A stretch of DNA of 64,000 bases, taken from the NCBI GenBank assembly GCA_003971905.1, contig RSEE01000103.1:126501-190500 (forward strand), in the 5' to 3' direction. Positions 1 to 11,577 of the stretch are shown here, one piece after another. A model generated the notes under the pieces. The model was given only the letters and a program-made list of their open reading frames with translations, was not told the DNA's origin and did no database searches. The stretch is from Moniliella sp. 'wahieum'. Lineage: Eukaryota > Basidiomycota > Moniliellomycetes > Moniliellales > Moniliellaceae. The position numbers and the translations under genes were made by a program. How positions within the stretch are numbered: position 1 is the first letter of the stretch; the number at the start of each line of letters is the position of its first letter.

Positions 1-291
1 TGCTCCCGTGCCCGCCCAGCTGCCTCGTGCGGACGCCAGGGGGCGGAACGGCGCACACAGACACAGTGCCCCGCCCCAGGGCGCTGCACGTGCTCTGGCC
101 CAAATAAGCAAGCCTGCGCAGTCGATCCGTAGCAGCCCCGCCTCTCTTCCACCCATCCACCGCCACCGCCATTGCCATCGCCATCGCCAGCGCCATCGCC
201 ATCGGCTTCTCCACCGCCATCACCACCCCCACCACCATCACCCCCACTGCCTCCCCTCCTCCTCCTGTACCTCCCGCCTCGCCAGGGCGCC
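1..291. other. 5' leader/upstream region of the CRAL-TRIO gene
   Basis: GC- and C-rich leader with an imperfect hexanucleotide array of the GCCATC type at about 165-210, immediately before the first plausible start codon. Open frames here are low-complexity His/Arg/Pro shadows of the repeat and I do not call them genes. Comparable GCCATC/GCCCTC arrays precede SEC3 (about 11480-11545) and the gene starting at 43989. Confidence 0.4.
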
Positions 292-2215
292 ATGCCCGCC
301 CCCACCAGCCCAGACGGCGAGCCTGTGCCCGCAGCCCACCTGGTACGTTGCCCCTGGTCCTGCCTGCGGCTCCTCCCCACTGCATGCGCGTCCCGCGCCC
401 CGCGCCTTGCACCTATCGAGACCGATATCGCTTCCTTGTTGGCCCCTGCGGCATGGCTGACCCCCCTCTCTGTTCTCTCCCAGGTGCACTGACACCCGAC
501 CAGGCCCACAAATTGCGCCAATTTTACCTCGCATTTGACCGGCTCACACACCAGTATCTTCACGTCTCCGACGCCCTCAGCCGCCGCGGGGCCCCTCCTC
601 CCTGCCCAAGGTCGATCGCCTCCCCCAGGACGACAAGGAACCCGGCACGGGTATTCCGAAGGACGATGCTGCCAAGGACAAAGCGAAGCGCATCGAGGAG
701 CAGCGTGAGATGGACAAGTGTCTGCAGACGTATGGCGGCTACTACCTACGCAAGGCATTCTACCGACTTTGTCAAGGTCCGTACTTTCTTCTTCCTCCGT
801 CTCCTGCTCTTCAAGTGCCAAAGGGAATGCTAACGTTGGTTATGATCCAGGCCGATTACGTCGACAGTGTTGCGCTTCGCTTCTTGCGTGCCCGCAAGTG
901 GCATGTTGATCGCGCTGTGGCTATGCTATGTGCCACACTCGGATTCCGCCTCGACATGGACATCGAGGGTCTTCTGGCCCAGGGCGAGAATGGCCTAAAG
1001 GAGGTGCCTGGCTTTCTGAATCAGTTTCGTCGTGTGCATTTCGTATGTGCGTGGCAACACTGACGCTCCGGGCGAGCACCCCATTTACTACATCCATGTT
1101 GCACGCCACTTTGCCAGTGCTCAGAAGATTGAGACGCTCCAACGATTTGTTCTTCTGGCTCTCGAGTCGACACGTCAATTGTGTACGCCTCCTTGTGAAA
1201 CGTCCATCGTGTTGATGGACCTTACTGGCTTCGGCCTCAAAAACAGTTGCGTATCTCCTTCCCCCCCCTCCTCTTTTCTGGTTGTTGAACGATGCAGAGA
1301 GATTGACCCTTTCTCACAGTGGACTGGCAAGGGGTTCTAGCTCTGACTCGATCTCTCGAGTCGTACTACCCCGAGTCACTGCACCACATGTACATCCACG
1401 CCGCTCCATGGATTTTCCGTGGCATTTGGCAAGTCCTTGCGCCAATGTTGGACCCCGTTGTCCGCGAGAAGATCACATTCACAAATAAGGTCCAGGATTT
1501 GGAAGAGGCCATCCCGGCGTACAAGCTTCGGGTTGCCATGGGCGGTACGATGGAGTGGGACTGGGACTACACTGAACCCGGCCCCCGTGAGAACAGTCTG
1601 TTGCAACATACGGACATTGCCGATCGCATTCGGGAGGAGCGGGACGCGTTGTGGGAGCAGTTTGAACAGGCTACCTTGACGTGGTGCCAATCTGCTTCGG
1701 ACAAGGAAGTGCCCGACTTGGCTTTTGACCGCCTCGTTCTCCAAAACAGATTCGTCTCAAACAGCTGCAGCTCAACCCCTTTGTTCGCGCCACTAACGTG
1801 TACCAGCGCCAAGGTATTCTCACCGAGGCCAATTCCCACACGTGGGAGTACCCGCAACGTTCTGGCTCGATCCGAACCCAGACTGTTGGTGAACGACCGA
1901 TATTCCAGCTTTGGTCGAATGGCTCTTGCACCACCAGGATATCTTTCTCGATTCGTATGGGACCCGGTTTGGAGCCTGTGGGACCGACCGCTCACCTGAA
2001 CTCATCCCCACCTGGGTCAAGAAGCATGGTGGGCCAGTGCTAATTCCCGCTTTAGCCACTGACTCTACCAGCGCTCGACGTGGTGGCTCCAACAGGCACT
2101 CCTCGCTGGTTGGAAACGCTTCACGCTCCGCCCCTACTTACCCTACGCCCCTGTCTGATCGGACCTACTCTAATAACAGTGATGTGGCGTACGAAGCTGT
2201 GTCCGCTCGCATACT
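292..2215 (+). CDS. Sec14-like CRAL-TRIO lipid-transfer protein
   Basis: Putative phosphatidylinositol/phospholipid transfer protein of the fungal Sec14-like group, acting at membranes or lipid droplets. The start is the ATG at 292. Proposed introns are 343-483, 777-850 and 1246-1319; the third restores the family motif GLKNMDWQ exactly across the junction. Visible landmarks are ALTPDQ after intron 1, the CRAL-TRIO N-lobe with LRFLRARKW (about 880), the lipid-binding core with SYVRGNTD and YYIHV (about 1045-1100), and YYPESL, the usual Sec14 YPE motif (about 1365). The C-terminal fungal extension has FWLDPNPDCW near 1860. The chain changes frame near 485, 590, 760, 1040, 1742, 1850 and 2215, and an in-frame TGA lies at 1890-1892. 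No clear stop separates it from the IML2-like module. The family call is secure; the exact gene model is not. Confidence 0.8.
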
Positions 2216-2389
2216 CGCTTGTCGTCCGGTGACGTCTCGACCTTGTCCCATGGCACGCAAGGGTTTGCCACGCCACCCGAGATTGGCTATGCAGAGGACG
2301 AGGGCAATGAAGTGGTGTACGGCGCAAATGGCGCCCCTCGTGGTGCTCCCCAACCTTTGGGTACTCCTGCTACCCCTGCTACCAATGAT

Positions 2390-4876
2390 ATGGGGGTGGA
2401 CGAGAGCGGCGTAGCGGCCTCCAGTTCGGCCCAAACGGAATCGTTTGTGGGCGAGAACAAGTACCGGTACGGAATGGAGGATGAGTCGGGCGACGTTTCG
2501 GACGATTCGGATGCCCCCGAGACGTCGGTTCGGCCCGATTACATTCCCGCCAAACCTGTCAAGCTCGCTCAGGTCATGGTAACAGATGATGAGTGCCGTC
2601 AAGATATCAAGGTGGTGCACCAGGTGATGGATTTGTTCCTTGATTCTCGCATGCTCGAAGCAGAGGAACTCTGTGTCGTCAATGCAGGCACACGATTGTA
2701 CAAGGCGGCGGCATGTCTTTGATCAACTTTGTCAAGGCGTACATGACCTTTGAGAATGCCGACATTGAAACTGCGATTCATTGCTGCAAGCACACCATCT
2801 CTGTGGCGTCATTGCTACGCAAGAAGCATCGGGTGGGCCACTTGGTTCAAAACAAGAAGAGCTTTTACCGCTCAATGTCCTTTGTTCAACTTCATGCCGA
2901 GATGTTGTTTGGAGAGATCACTTTGTTGGTCAACGTTTTGCGCATCACCAAAGCCCGCGGGGGCATTGGTTTGATCAAGCACGCACTTGGCTTGCGTACC
3001 GCCTACATCATCCTGCGCGACTTGTATCGCTTCATTGAGGTGACTGATGCCCGTTCGGAACACGAGTCGATCACCGGTAAGAAGGGCTCCCATCCTCCAA
3101 CGGTCTTGGACGCCGATTTCCGGTCAGGAGTGTACTTTTCCTTTGCAGCTTGCACTCTCGTCTTGTCGTTTATGCCTGGCCGTGCGCACAAGGTACTGGA
3201 AGGTCTTGGATTCAATGGCGATCGGCAATTTGCGCTCCAAGTCCTGCAACGTGCGGGAGGATGGTCCAGGGACCGGTCGCAGCCCGCTGTTCCAGCGGAA
3301 ACAGAGGGTATTCTTCGTCCCTTGTGCGACATCTTGCTGATCTGCTACCACACGTCGTCTTGCCTACGTTTGTTCCTGTATTGGTTGACATTCGCTTCGT
3401 GGACCACATCTTGCAGTGGAACTTGCAACGCTTCCCCCACGGGATCTTTTTCCTTTACTTCCAAGCGCGTCTGTACGCTGCCCAGGCCCTCCCTGAGAAG
3501 TCGATTGAGTACTTGCGCCACTCGATCGAGGCCCAGCGCAGCTTTAAACAGCTGGACCACATCTCGTTCTTTGACTTGTCCCTCACCTATCTCTCCACCT
3601 GTGACTTTAGTCGAGCGCGAATGCTTTGATGTGCTGTCGCGCGAGAGCAATTGGAGTCGGGCCATCTATCAGTACGCGCGGGCCGTCTGCCTGGTGGAAA
3701 GCGGGATGGACGACCAAGTCAAGAGCGCAACCATTATGCGTACGGTCGCAGGGCTCAAACGCAAGTTGGCATGTACTACGATTCCCCTGGAACAGTTCTG
3801 CACCGATCATGCCAAGCTGTTTGTGGCGCAGAACAATCGTCTTCCCCTCCCGGGATCGAGTTTAGTTACCTCTTCCACTGCATGTCCCAAACACCGGTCT
3901 TTCTCTTGATTGAGAACACACTTACCCGCATCGACGACTTTATCGACGACTTGGAACGCTACTCGGACTTGTCCGCCTATGGCTCGGACCGGGAGAGGAC
4001 GAGTACTGGTCAGCATATTGTCTGTCCTTCTTCCTGCGTGGCGTGGCACTACGCTACGTTGCCTTCCCGGACGAACGAACAATCGTTCGTGCCCCACCCG
4101 AGGAAGCCATTGGCCGGCACAGCGATGTGGTGCAAGATGCGTTGCTTAGTTTCCACAAGGTCATCCAGCATGGCCACCGTCTCACCAAAAGTACAATTGC
4201 TCGTCTACTTTGCCCATTACGAGCTGGGTCGTCTGCTAGAGTGCATGGGGAACCGCGCCGGTGCAACGCACGAGTTTGACCTTGTGCTCTCGGGTCGACC
4301 ACTGGAACAGTACGGGCGTGGGTACGGTAGGGCCGGTGCCGAGCACCACGTCCGACGTCCCACCACGGGCAAGGCACATTACCTCTTGGAAAACATGTGC
4401 ATGCTCCGACGCGCGCGTCGGCAGAGGCGATGCGCATTCGACAATCGCATCCTCTGTCGGAGCTGTACGAAGGAGGGCTGAACCAAGGTGTGTCATCCGT
4501 CTCGCTCGGCTCGCGCTCAGCAGGCGATCGTACTTCCCTCTCGGGCCAATCATCCTTCTTTGCCGCCGCTGCACCAGGCACGACCTTATCGGACGTAATC
4601 GGCCACTCGTCCGTCCGCGCCCCTTCCTCCTACGGAGAAGTCCGCTCGGACTACGCCCCCTCTGAAACAGGTCCGATCGCCCAAGGCAGCCCGTCAACTC
4701 GGATGGTTTCCCCTCGTCCCCCGGCTCACCTGGCTCCCCTACCAACTACTACTACTACTGCTACTGCTGCCACACCTACCTCCTCTCCTTCTGGCCCGGG
4801 CCCAGGATCACGCCAGAGGAACAGCGTGGTAACCAGTCGCATGCGTAGTATGCGAGGGTACGAGGGTAGGTCTTAG
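2390..4876 (+). CDS. IML2/TTC39-type TPR protein (inclusion-body clearance)
   Basis: Resembles fungal Iml2 (TTC39 / DUF3808 family), a TPR-like helical protein linked in yeast to lipid-droplet-assisted clearance of inclusion bodies. Landmarks: an N-terminal helix with DLFLDSRMLEAEELC (about 2625), a core beginning INFVKAYMTFENAD (about 2720), FRSGVYFSFAACTLVLSFMP (about 3120), FFLYFQARLYAAQALPEKS (about 3450), ESNWSRAIYQYARAVCLVES (about 3650), YWSAYCLSFFLRGVALRYV (about 4000), HYELGRLLECMGN (about 4215) and KAHYLLENMCML (about 4375). A Ser/Pro/Thr-rich tail ends at the TAG at 4874-4876. The ATG at 2390 is only one possible start, because coding-like sequence runs on from the CRAL-TRIO module. 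Frame changes occur near 2710, 3340, 3620, 3855, 4005, 4190 and 4410. Similarity resumes directly after each one, so the domain call is firm. Confidence 0.8.
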
Positions 4877-5905
4877 GCCTTAGCCTACCACTTTGCTGCC
4901 TTTCTCCCCCTCCCCCCCACAGGGACCCTGTTGGGTAGCCAATCGTCTTCTCTTCAAAAGTGCGCCAAGGCAGCATCCGCGTCGACTGATCGATCGGTTC
5001 GCCGTGCCACCGCGTCCTCGATATTTCCTTTGGTCTATTCCTTTCAACGCCCAGGTTGGACCTTCAAGCTTCAAGCTTCAAGCTTCATTGACCATCTCTC
5101 TCTCCAAAATCGCGACGGATCACCTCACCTCTCTATCCTTTGACCTTTGTCCTTCCTCCTTCCTTCTCCTCTCCTCTATCCTTTATCCTTATCCTTTATC
5201 CTTTATCCTTTATCTTCAACCGCTTTCCCTGACGTTGTCCCCGTCCCTGTCCCTACCCCTGTCCCTGTCCCTATCCCTATTCCTATCCTTGTCCCTATCC
5301 TTTCCCCCCCCTGACGCGTCCACCAACCACTGTGGTCGTCGTGATCGCCGTAATCAGTGGTTGTCCTGATCTACCCCCTCGGAAGCTGACCGGATGAATC
5401 TTGCATTCCTCCTGTCCTCTTCCCCTGTCAGAACGACAGGTTGAGATTGATTAGTAGGCGTGATGCTGCGAGCCACAGGTTTCTGATCCGCACAGACAAC
5501 GACCTGTGTTGACCTCTGTGGTGCATCCTGTAAGTGGGCGGGCCCGAGCTCATTACTAAAGCTCTAACCGCTACGGATGGCCGCATCTAGTGGGGGGGCT
5601 GCGATTCTCATATCTCAGGATGACGTATGAGTTGTGAGTTGGCAAATACTTTGGATTCAGAAGGCAAAATAAAAGGCAAATACTTTTGTCGATCAGATCG
5701 ATCAGAGTGGTGGTGGCACATACTATACACACGAGCCCATGATACATCGTCCGTGTTGATTTCTTTTTGGTCTTCCGGGTGTGTAACGCCGAAACGGAGG
5801 ACCATCCCCACCTCCAAGTCGTCCCCTCTCTACTAGGAAGAAGACTGGAAGGAAGGAGACTGACTTGCACCGACCTTCTCCCCCTCTTATCTTCCGGCCG
5901 ACGAA
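4877..5905. other. Intergenic region with pyrimidine-rich minisatellites
   Basis: Convergent gap between the IML2-like gene (+) and PEX5 (-). It holds a threefold CTTCAAG array near 5065-5090, TATCCTT repeats near 5175-5215 and CCCTGTC/CCTATCC hexamer-like repeats near 5230-5305. I see no coding region or RNA gene. Confidence 0.6.
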
Positions 5906-8219
5906 TCAAAAGGTAAATCCTGCCTGACGGAACACGTCCAAGGAGGTCGCCCCTTCAGCTGCCAACTGGGCCAGGTCCATCCGCCTCATCTTGAAAAATG
6001 CGGTAGACAAGGTGGACCACAGAGGACGGGCTTGGACCGTCATCGAATCCAACGCCAACCCTCCGCCCATACTATCCCTGTCACCTTCACCTTGTTCACC
6101 GTGGCCGTTGTGGCCATCGCCGCCCACACCACCCAAACCGGCGTTGGGTCTTGGTGCGCCGACTGTTGCAACGCCAACGCGGACAATAAGGCTTCAGCGG
6201 CTTCCGCATAGACACCCAGTCGCAGATCTGCAATCGGGCCCGCCCAACCCAGATCAAGAAAACGGAGAATGAATCCAGTTAGTATGTCAGTCCATTCATG
6301 TAATCATTGATATTGAAGCCAAAAGAGATGACCAGGTACGGTGTCCACACTTCACCCTGCCCTCAGATACCGTGTGTGTGAACGGTCTTTCTTGTGGACC
6401 CGAGGCAGGGCGAGCGTAGGCCTTCCCGATGAGGGATAAGACCCCCCCGCAACCCCCCAAGAACACACAAGAAAAAAAGAAGAAAAAGACGTACAGGATA
6501 CTCCGACGTTGTACATTGCACGGGGAAAGGCCGGTCGTAGTTCCAATGCACGACGATACGCTTCCAATGCAGCTTCGGGCTGGCCATCATTGGACAAAGT
6601 GGCGCCCAACCGGTTCCAGAGCATCCCATCCTCCGGACGAACCGACAAGGCCGACTCAAAGCAATCCCGCGCCTGGTCAAAGCGAGTTTGGACCGAGTAC
6701 AGCACACCCAAGCCGACTTGCACATCCGCATTGACCTGGTGCGTGGGCAGGTTCATGTCGTGCCGCACCGCACGCAGAAACCACTCGGTCGTACCCGAGA
6801 GATCGGGAGTGTAGCCAGCGGCTTGGCTGGGGTAGGTGCAGCTGGTACCGCGACAGGCGGTACCGTCTGCAAGGACAGGGGGGGAGGATAAAGGGAACAG
6901 CGCAGGGTAGGCTTGCTCAATGTATATCTGGAGCGTATGGGCCGTTTGGTCTGGCAGACCTTGGTTGGCATACGAGATGGCCAAGGGGAGGTAACACGCC
7001 AGGTTGGACGGGTCATGTGCCAGGGCTCGCCGTAGCGCTTGGATCGCCTTGACGTCCATCTCGTTCATGGCGTGCGCTTCGCCCAGGATACGGTACCGTT
7101 CCGAAACGTCCCGTTCCCTCGCAGTGCCGGGAGACTGTTGGATCGACGCTTCTAGGAGGAGAATCGCTGGATCAAGGAACCACCTTGGCTGAGCAGCGTA
7201 CTACCTTGCCCCAATGCATCGGGGTGATCAAGAAATGGATTGGGATAGTGCATCCGGTAGTCCCTTTCCCATGCGGCGCCCTGGGATTGGGCACTTGGCT
7301 TCTTCGTCTCGGAGGCCTGGGACGAAGATGGAGTCTCAGTGTCCTGTCCCAGCTGGGCATCGACCCCCCTTTCCGTCTGCTCTTCCGTGGGCAATGACGA
7401 GGGAGCCAACGCGGCAATCGTCTCGGGTAGCGTATCTGAAGCGTCAGATTCGAGTGTATGGTGGCGCTTGATGAATTCCGCCTCCCACCTCTCGTTGCTG
7501 ATGCGCGAGCTGGCCTCATTCCCCGACATGGGGAGAGACGGGGACGCAACAGAGGTAGATGCCACGAGGGAGGGCAGGGGGGAGGGATTGGGAGATAAAG
7601 GGGGAGCAGTCCACCGTGGTTGATGCAATGAGGTCGGCACCCTCGTTGGCCCAAGATCGCCTCGAGGCACGACGGAAAGAAGTGACGTGGTGGATGAAGA
7701 TGGAACGGATTGGTGCGCCGGCGGCGCGGCGCGGGTAAATTCGTCAAGCCATATCGTAGTAGGGACAGCGGCGGCGGCAGCAGCTTGCATTCTGTGGGCA
7801 GGGGAAGCAGACGGAGCTGGGAAAGCGGACGAGTGAGAGTGAGGCTGATGGGCCTGGGAAAGTTGGTCCAGGTGGCTGGCAACCAACGCCAAATCAAACG
7901 GCTGGTCGGCCACTGAAGCAGCTTCGGGTGGCGCCAAGCGCAACGGAGGAGGCGGGGCCCACAGTAGCTCGCTTTGGGCGCTTTGGCACGCCGCTTCCTC
8001 CTTCCTCGTGGTCCTGGCCACCTGACGGAATCTGACACCAGAGGGGCGGGACTCGGTGCGGCTGTTGGTGGATCCAGACGCGACATTGTCGAGACCGATC
8101 TGCTGGGGCGCGGCGGGCCAAGCAGGATTATAATCGTGCTGATGGCCGGCCAGCTTGGCCAAGGGGTTGGCACCGGCCATGCAGCTGGCCTCTGAAGACA
8201 TAGCACCGAGGAAGCTCAT
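5906..8219 (-). CDS. PEX5: Peroxisomal targeting signal 1 receptor Pex5
   Basis: Cycling receptor that binds C-terminal SKL-type signals of peroxisomal matrix proteins and delivers them to the import pore. The start at 8219 gives MSFLGAMSSEASC followed by ANPLAKL, matching the conserved Pex5 N-terminus; Cys13 corresponds to the cysteine ubiquitinated for receptor recycling. The disordered N-terminal half has diaromatic pentapeptides WLDEF, WEAEF and WERDY. The C-terminal half (from about 7200 down) is a TPR domain with YLPLAISYANQG, WFLRAVRH, ADVQVGLGVLY, DCFESALSVRPEDGMLWNRL and LELRPAFPRAMYNVGVS. One intron, 6494-6228, joins NVGVS to YLRLGVYAEAAEALL. The C-terminus is STLSTAFFKMRR then DVFRQAGFTF. 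Two frame changes, near 7160 and 6150, each look like one lost base in a short run. It shares an 800-bp divergent promoter with the TMEM135-like gene. Confidence 0.93.
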
Positions 8220-9015
8220 GGTGGGGAAGACGGAAGATGGGGCGGTGGCGGTCGTGGGGGAGAGAGGGTACCAGAGATGCGTGCGAGCAGAGCCGGGCAA
8301 GAAGAAAACGGCACTGGGGTATTTGGTCGGTAGACTGGCAGAGGACACGGGTGTCTCCCCGTTGGTTATGGGAGGGGGGGCTACACTGCTGTGCTGCCCC
8401 ATCTTGGTTGCCAATCTGAGTGCACAGGCTGAGTATCAATATCGGTCTCAAAACTCGAGACAAGTCAGCGCGGGCTCAGCGGCTCACCCGCGTTAAGCGC
8501 GAAGCGCTGACAAGTGACTGACTCTTGTGTGAAGCTTGACGTGCTAGTAACTAGGACCCCGTACCCGCGATCCATCGCATCCGACACATCCGACACATCC
8601 GACACATGCTTCATTTATCTTCGCTGCTCGCCTCCCTCGGCATGCACCGCACGCGAGGCGCGAAGCGCTCCAGGCGCCTTGCTTGCAACTGCCGTCTTGC
8701 CTTCGCCCGTCGGCCACCGACAGGCCATGCCGTCCGACTGTTCTTTTTCTTTCTTGCGCCCAAGTCGGGCCGGCATGGCCTCGGGGAAGGACGAAGGGCG
8801 GAACGGGCTGGGCGGAATGGGCCGCCAGCCCGAATCACGTGCGCAGGCCAGGACGGATTGGTTGGGGCTGGGCGCCGGCAGGCAGCGCGACGTAGCCCAA
8901 CTCTAGCCGCTCGGGTTGCGCCGGCGCATCTGCCCCCACCCCACCCCCGCTTCTCCACTTTTGGCGCGTGCTTCCTGCCACCACCCCGTCCGCCGCGCTC
9001 CCTGCTCCCCTCCCC
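8220..9015. promoter_or_regulatory. Divergent promoter between PEX5 and the TMEM135-like gene
   Basis: Head-to-head spacer of 796 bp between two peroxisome-associated genes. It contains CCTCGG at 8635-8640 and 8779-8784, identical to the core bound by FarA/FarB/Ctf1-type fatty-acid regulators in ascomycetes, and a tandem ACATCCGAC array at about 8577-8610. A TAGTAACTA motif lies at about 8552-8560. The open frames here are overlapping Arg/Gly-rich shadows. Regulatory function is inferred from arrangement and motif only. Confidence 0.35.
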
Positions 9016-10886
9016 ATGGTGTCGCCGATGGTCGACCGCTCCCGCGACCCCGGCGCGTATGTCCTCACCTACGTCCTTGCCCCACACGAGCAGCGTCTCC
9101 TGCGCCACCGCCTCGCCCAGCTCCGCCTCGTCCCACCCGACCTCCCATCCTCGCCCTCGCCCCCGCACGCCCCCACCACGCCCGCCTGCAGTGTGCCCAC
9201 CACCCCGACCTCCCTCATCCACCACGTCGATCTCAATGCGTCGCTACTCGATGACGACTACCTGCCTGCGACCACACGCAAAGCCACCCGCACCGCCCTC
9301 CTCGTCGCCGTGGCCCAGGCCGTGTTTGATGTGCTCTTGCACCTGCGTGCTCACAAGACACTCAAGGGCTCCACCCAGGCGTTGACCCGCCGTATTTTCA
9401 AAAGCGGACTTGGCACCGGCCTCTTTGTTGCCGTCTACCGTACCCTCTTGCAGCTCTTTGTCATGGCCCGCGTCAAGTTCTTGCTGCCCAAGGTGGCCGA
9501 GTGGCGCAAGCAGTATCTCCCTGCCCCTACTCCGGCCCCTGCTCCTTCCCCCGCTCCATCAGGTTCATCCGTTCGGTCCCGTCGGTCTTCTTCTGCCCAT
9601 CGCAATGGCACTACTACCCGCGGATCGAGTCCAACACGCCAGGTTGAGGTATCCCATCGCGAGCGCTTCTTGCGCAGGGTGCTGCAAGTGCTTGAATCAC
9701 GGGCAGTGGCGCCATCTCTTGCCGGATTCTTGGCGGCCCCTTTCCTAGGTTTGCTCCCTCAGGGAATTCGAGAGTACTATGCGTTGGATGCGCTCGTCAA
9801 AGCTGTCAAGTTCCTGGTTGATGATGCCCGTTTGACAGGCAGGGGACCCCTGACCAAGATCCCGCGCTGGGTGGGTGCTTCGTTGGTTTTTGCTTTGGCC
9901 AATGGTGAGCTGGTGTGGGCGACCCTGTTTGAACGGGGCACGGTCAACCGGATCTATGGCAACTTGCTCTTGTCCCGTTCCAGTGCCTACATCCAGCCCA
10001 GGCCGGAGCACTTGCCTTCGTCGATTCGTTGGCCTTCGCAGCAACAGATTGTGGATACGATCGCCCAGTTGTCGACGCCCAAGAAGAAGGTCGCTGCGTA
10101 CCCGACCTACAAGTCCCCTTTGCTCTCCGCCCTGAGTTCCCAGACACCCTCTTCGGCCTACGACGTGATCAATCCGATTTTGGATTATGCGCCTGCGCAC
10201 CCGGGCCATTCGTCGTTGTTGTGTGCAGTGTTGCATCCCAACGACCCGAGCTGCCGATCGGTCTGGTTCCAATTCTGGCGCAAAGAGTGGCCGGCCAATT
10301 TCAAGTTGGTCAGTTTGGTTTTGGGCGCCGTCACGCTCGCCCGGTTCAAGTCGCTGGTCAAGGATCCGGAGACTGCCGTGTTCCGGTTGGGCATGGGTAG
10401 CGTCCAAGGCGCAACGTTCTTGACGGGCTTTGTGGGATCCATGTGGGCCACCCACTGTTTCTTCCAAGAATGGCTCCCGCGCACCTTGGTGCCCAAGGCT
10501 AGGTACTTCCTCAATGGGGCCATCGCGTCGTTGTTCATGTTTGCTCTGCCTACGGCATGGCGGGGCGTGCTGGCCTCGTACGCGGCGCGTTACTCGCTGT
10601 TTAGTACCTACCACACCCTTAAGAAGCACCGCATCCTCCGACCCACCAAGAAGGGCGACATTGTTCTCTTGGCACTCTGCTTGGCCGTCCTGGCCCCCAT
10701 GTACGAGGAAGCTCCCAAGATGCTCGACCGCAATTACCAGCGGATCTTTGGTTTGCTCATTGGGTCCCGCCAGGGCGGCGCTGGCCTCGAGCCCACCCCC
10801 TCCCCAGAAAAGGAAGGCAAAGATTACTTTTGGCCAAGGCCAACTTGCGCTCGCTTAGCACCATCCATCCCGGCCCGGACATGTAA
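9016..10886 (+). CDS. TMEM135-like (PMP52-type) membrane protein
   Basis: Fungal member of the TMEM135 family, multi-pass proteins reported at peroxisomes, mitochondria and lipid droplets in animals, with a proposed role in organelle dynamics and lipid traffic. The chosen ATG at 9016 is the first in a frame open for about 1.8 kb without an intron. Features: a Ser/Pro-rich N-terminus, hydrophobic LLVAVAQAVFDVLLH (about 9300), SGLGTGLFVAVYRTLLQLFV (about 9405), the family signature LLCAVLHPNDPSC (about 10215) and FRLGMGSVQGATFLTGFVGS (about 10385). These are followed by ARYFLNGAIASLFMFALPT (about 10500) and DIVLLALCLAVLAPM (about 10660). Near 10830 one T appears lost from a T run; past that point the alternative frame ends naturally as HPGPDM then TAA at 10884-10886. 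The pairing with PEX5 supports a peroxisomal role. Localisation is inferred. Confidence 0.8.
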
Positions 10887-11577
10887 GGTGCCCCCCAGGA
10901 CTACTGCCACGCTCTGGCGTTCTGGCGGTCCGGCGTTCCGGCGTTCCGGCGTTCCGGCTCTATACGAGCCTGACCCTGAGCGATGCTTTTCAAGCTGCTA
11001 TAGCCGAGGGTTGCTTCTGTACCTACGGATGCTTATACCCAAGGAAATACCTGTCGCGTGTTCTTTGGTCTCTGAGTGGCTTTGTCTTCCCCCGCAAACG
11101 TAAGCCCCATGCGCAGATGAGATGTCAGTCGGGTACCGGTTATGCTGAGATTCTGTTCCCCTGCCGTGTATAGGGTTTCCGTAGTGGCTTGGCCCATCCT
11201 AGTGTAGCGACCTCCCTCCGGTGTCGGTGTCGGTGTCCATCAGGGGGATGCGGGGTGCGCAGTCCAGTCAGCACGGCGTGGGAGCGCAGCCGGCAGCGCA
11301 AGTGGGATGGGCGATGATGTCATCGGCCAGCAGCGGTTAGGTTACCGCGTAGACATCACGCGTCACGTGACAGGGGCGGAATGCGGGACGACGTGGCAGC
11401 GGGCAAGTGGCGCCTTGTGCGGTGGCTCGCCAGTCTGGGGCGGCCATCCGAGTGACGCATCCACCCGCGCAGCAGCCGCCCGCCCTCGCCATCCTTGCCC
11501 TCGCCCTCGCCATCGCCATTGCCACTGCCCCCACCACCAGATCCCCAACCACCACCACAGACCCCCCTTCCGTGAGG
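10887..11577. other. Intergenic region upstream of SEC3
   Basis: Begins with a short GGCGTTCC-type tandem array (about 10916-10962), then mixed sequence, then a GCCATC/GCCCTC-rich leader just before the SEC3 start. No further gene is visible. Confidence 0.5.

Noticed and set aside
292-4876. Programmed ribosomal frameshifting or reassigned TGA as a general mechanism
   Set aside because: The frame-change sites share no slippery heptamer, codon pair or downstream structure that I can see, occur in both directions, and cluster by region rather than by gene class; only one in-frame TGA was noted.
8611-9225. 200-codon minus-strand open frame overlapping the TMEM135-like start
   Set aside because: Arg/Gly-rich antisense shadow of a GC-rich region over a well-supported gene.
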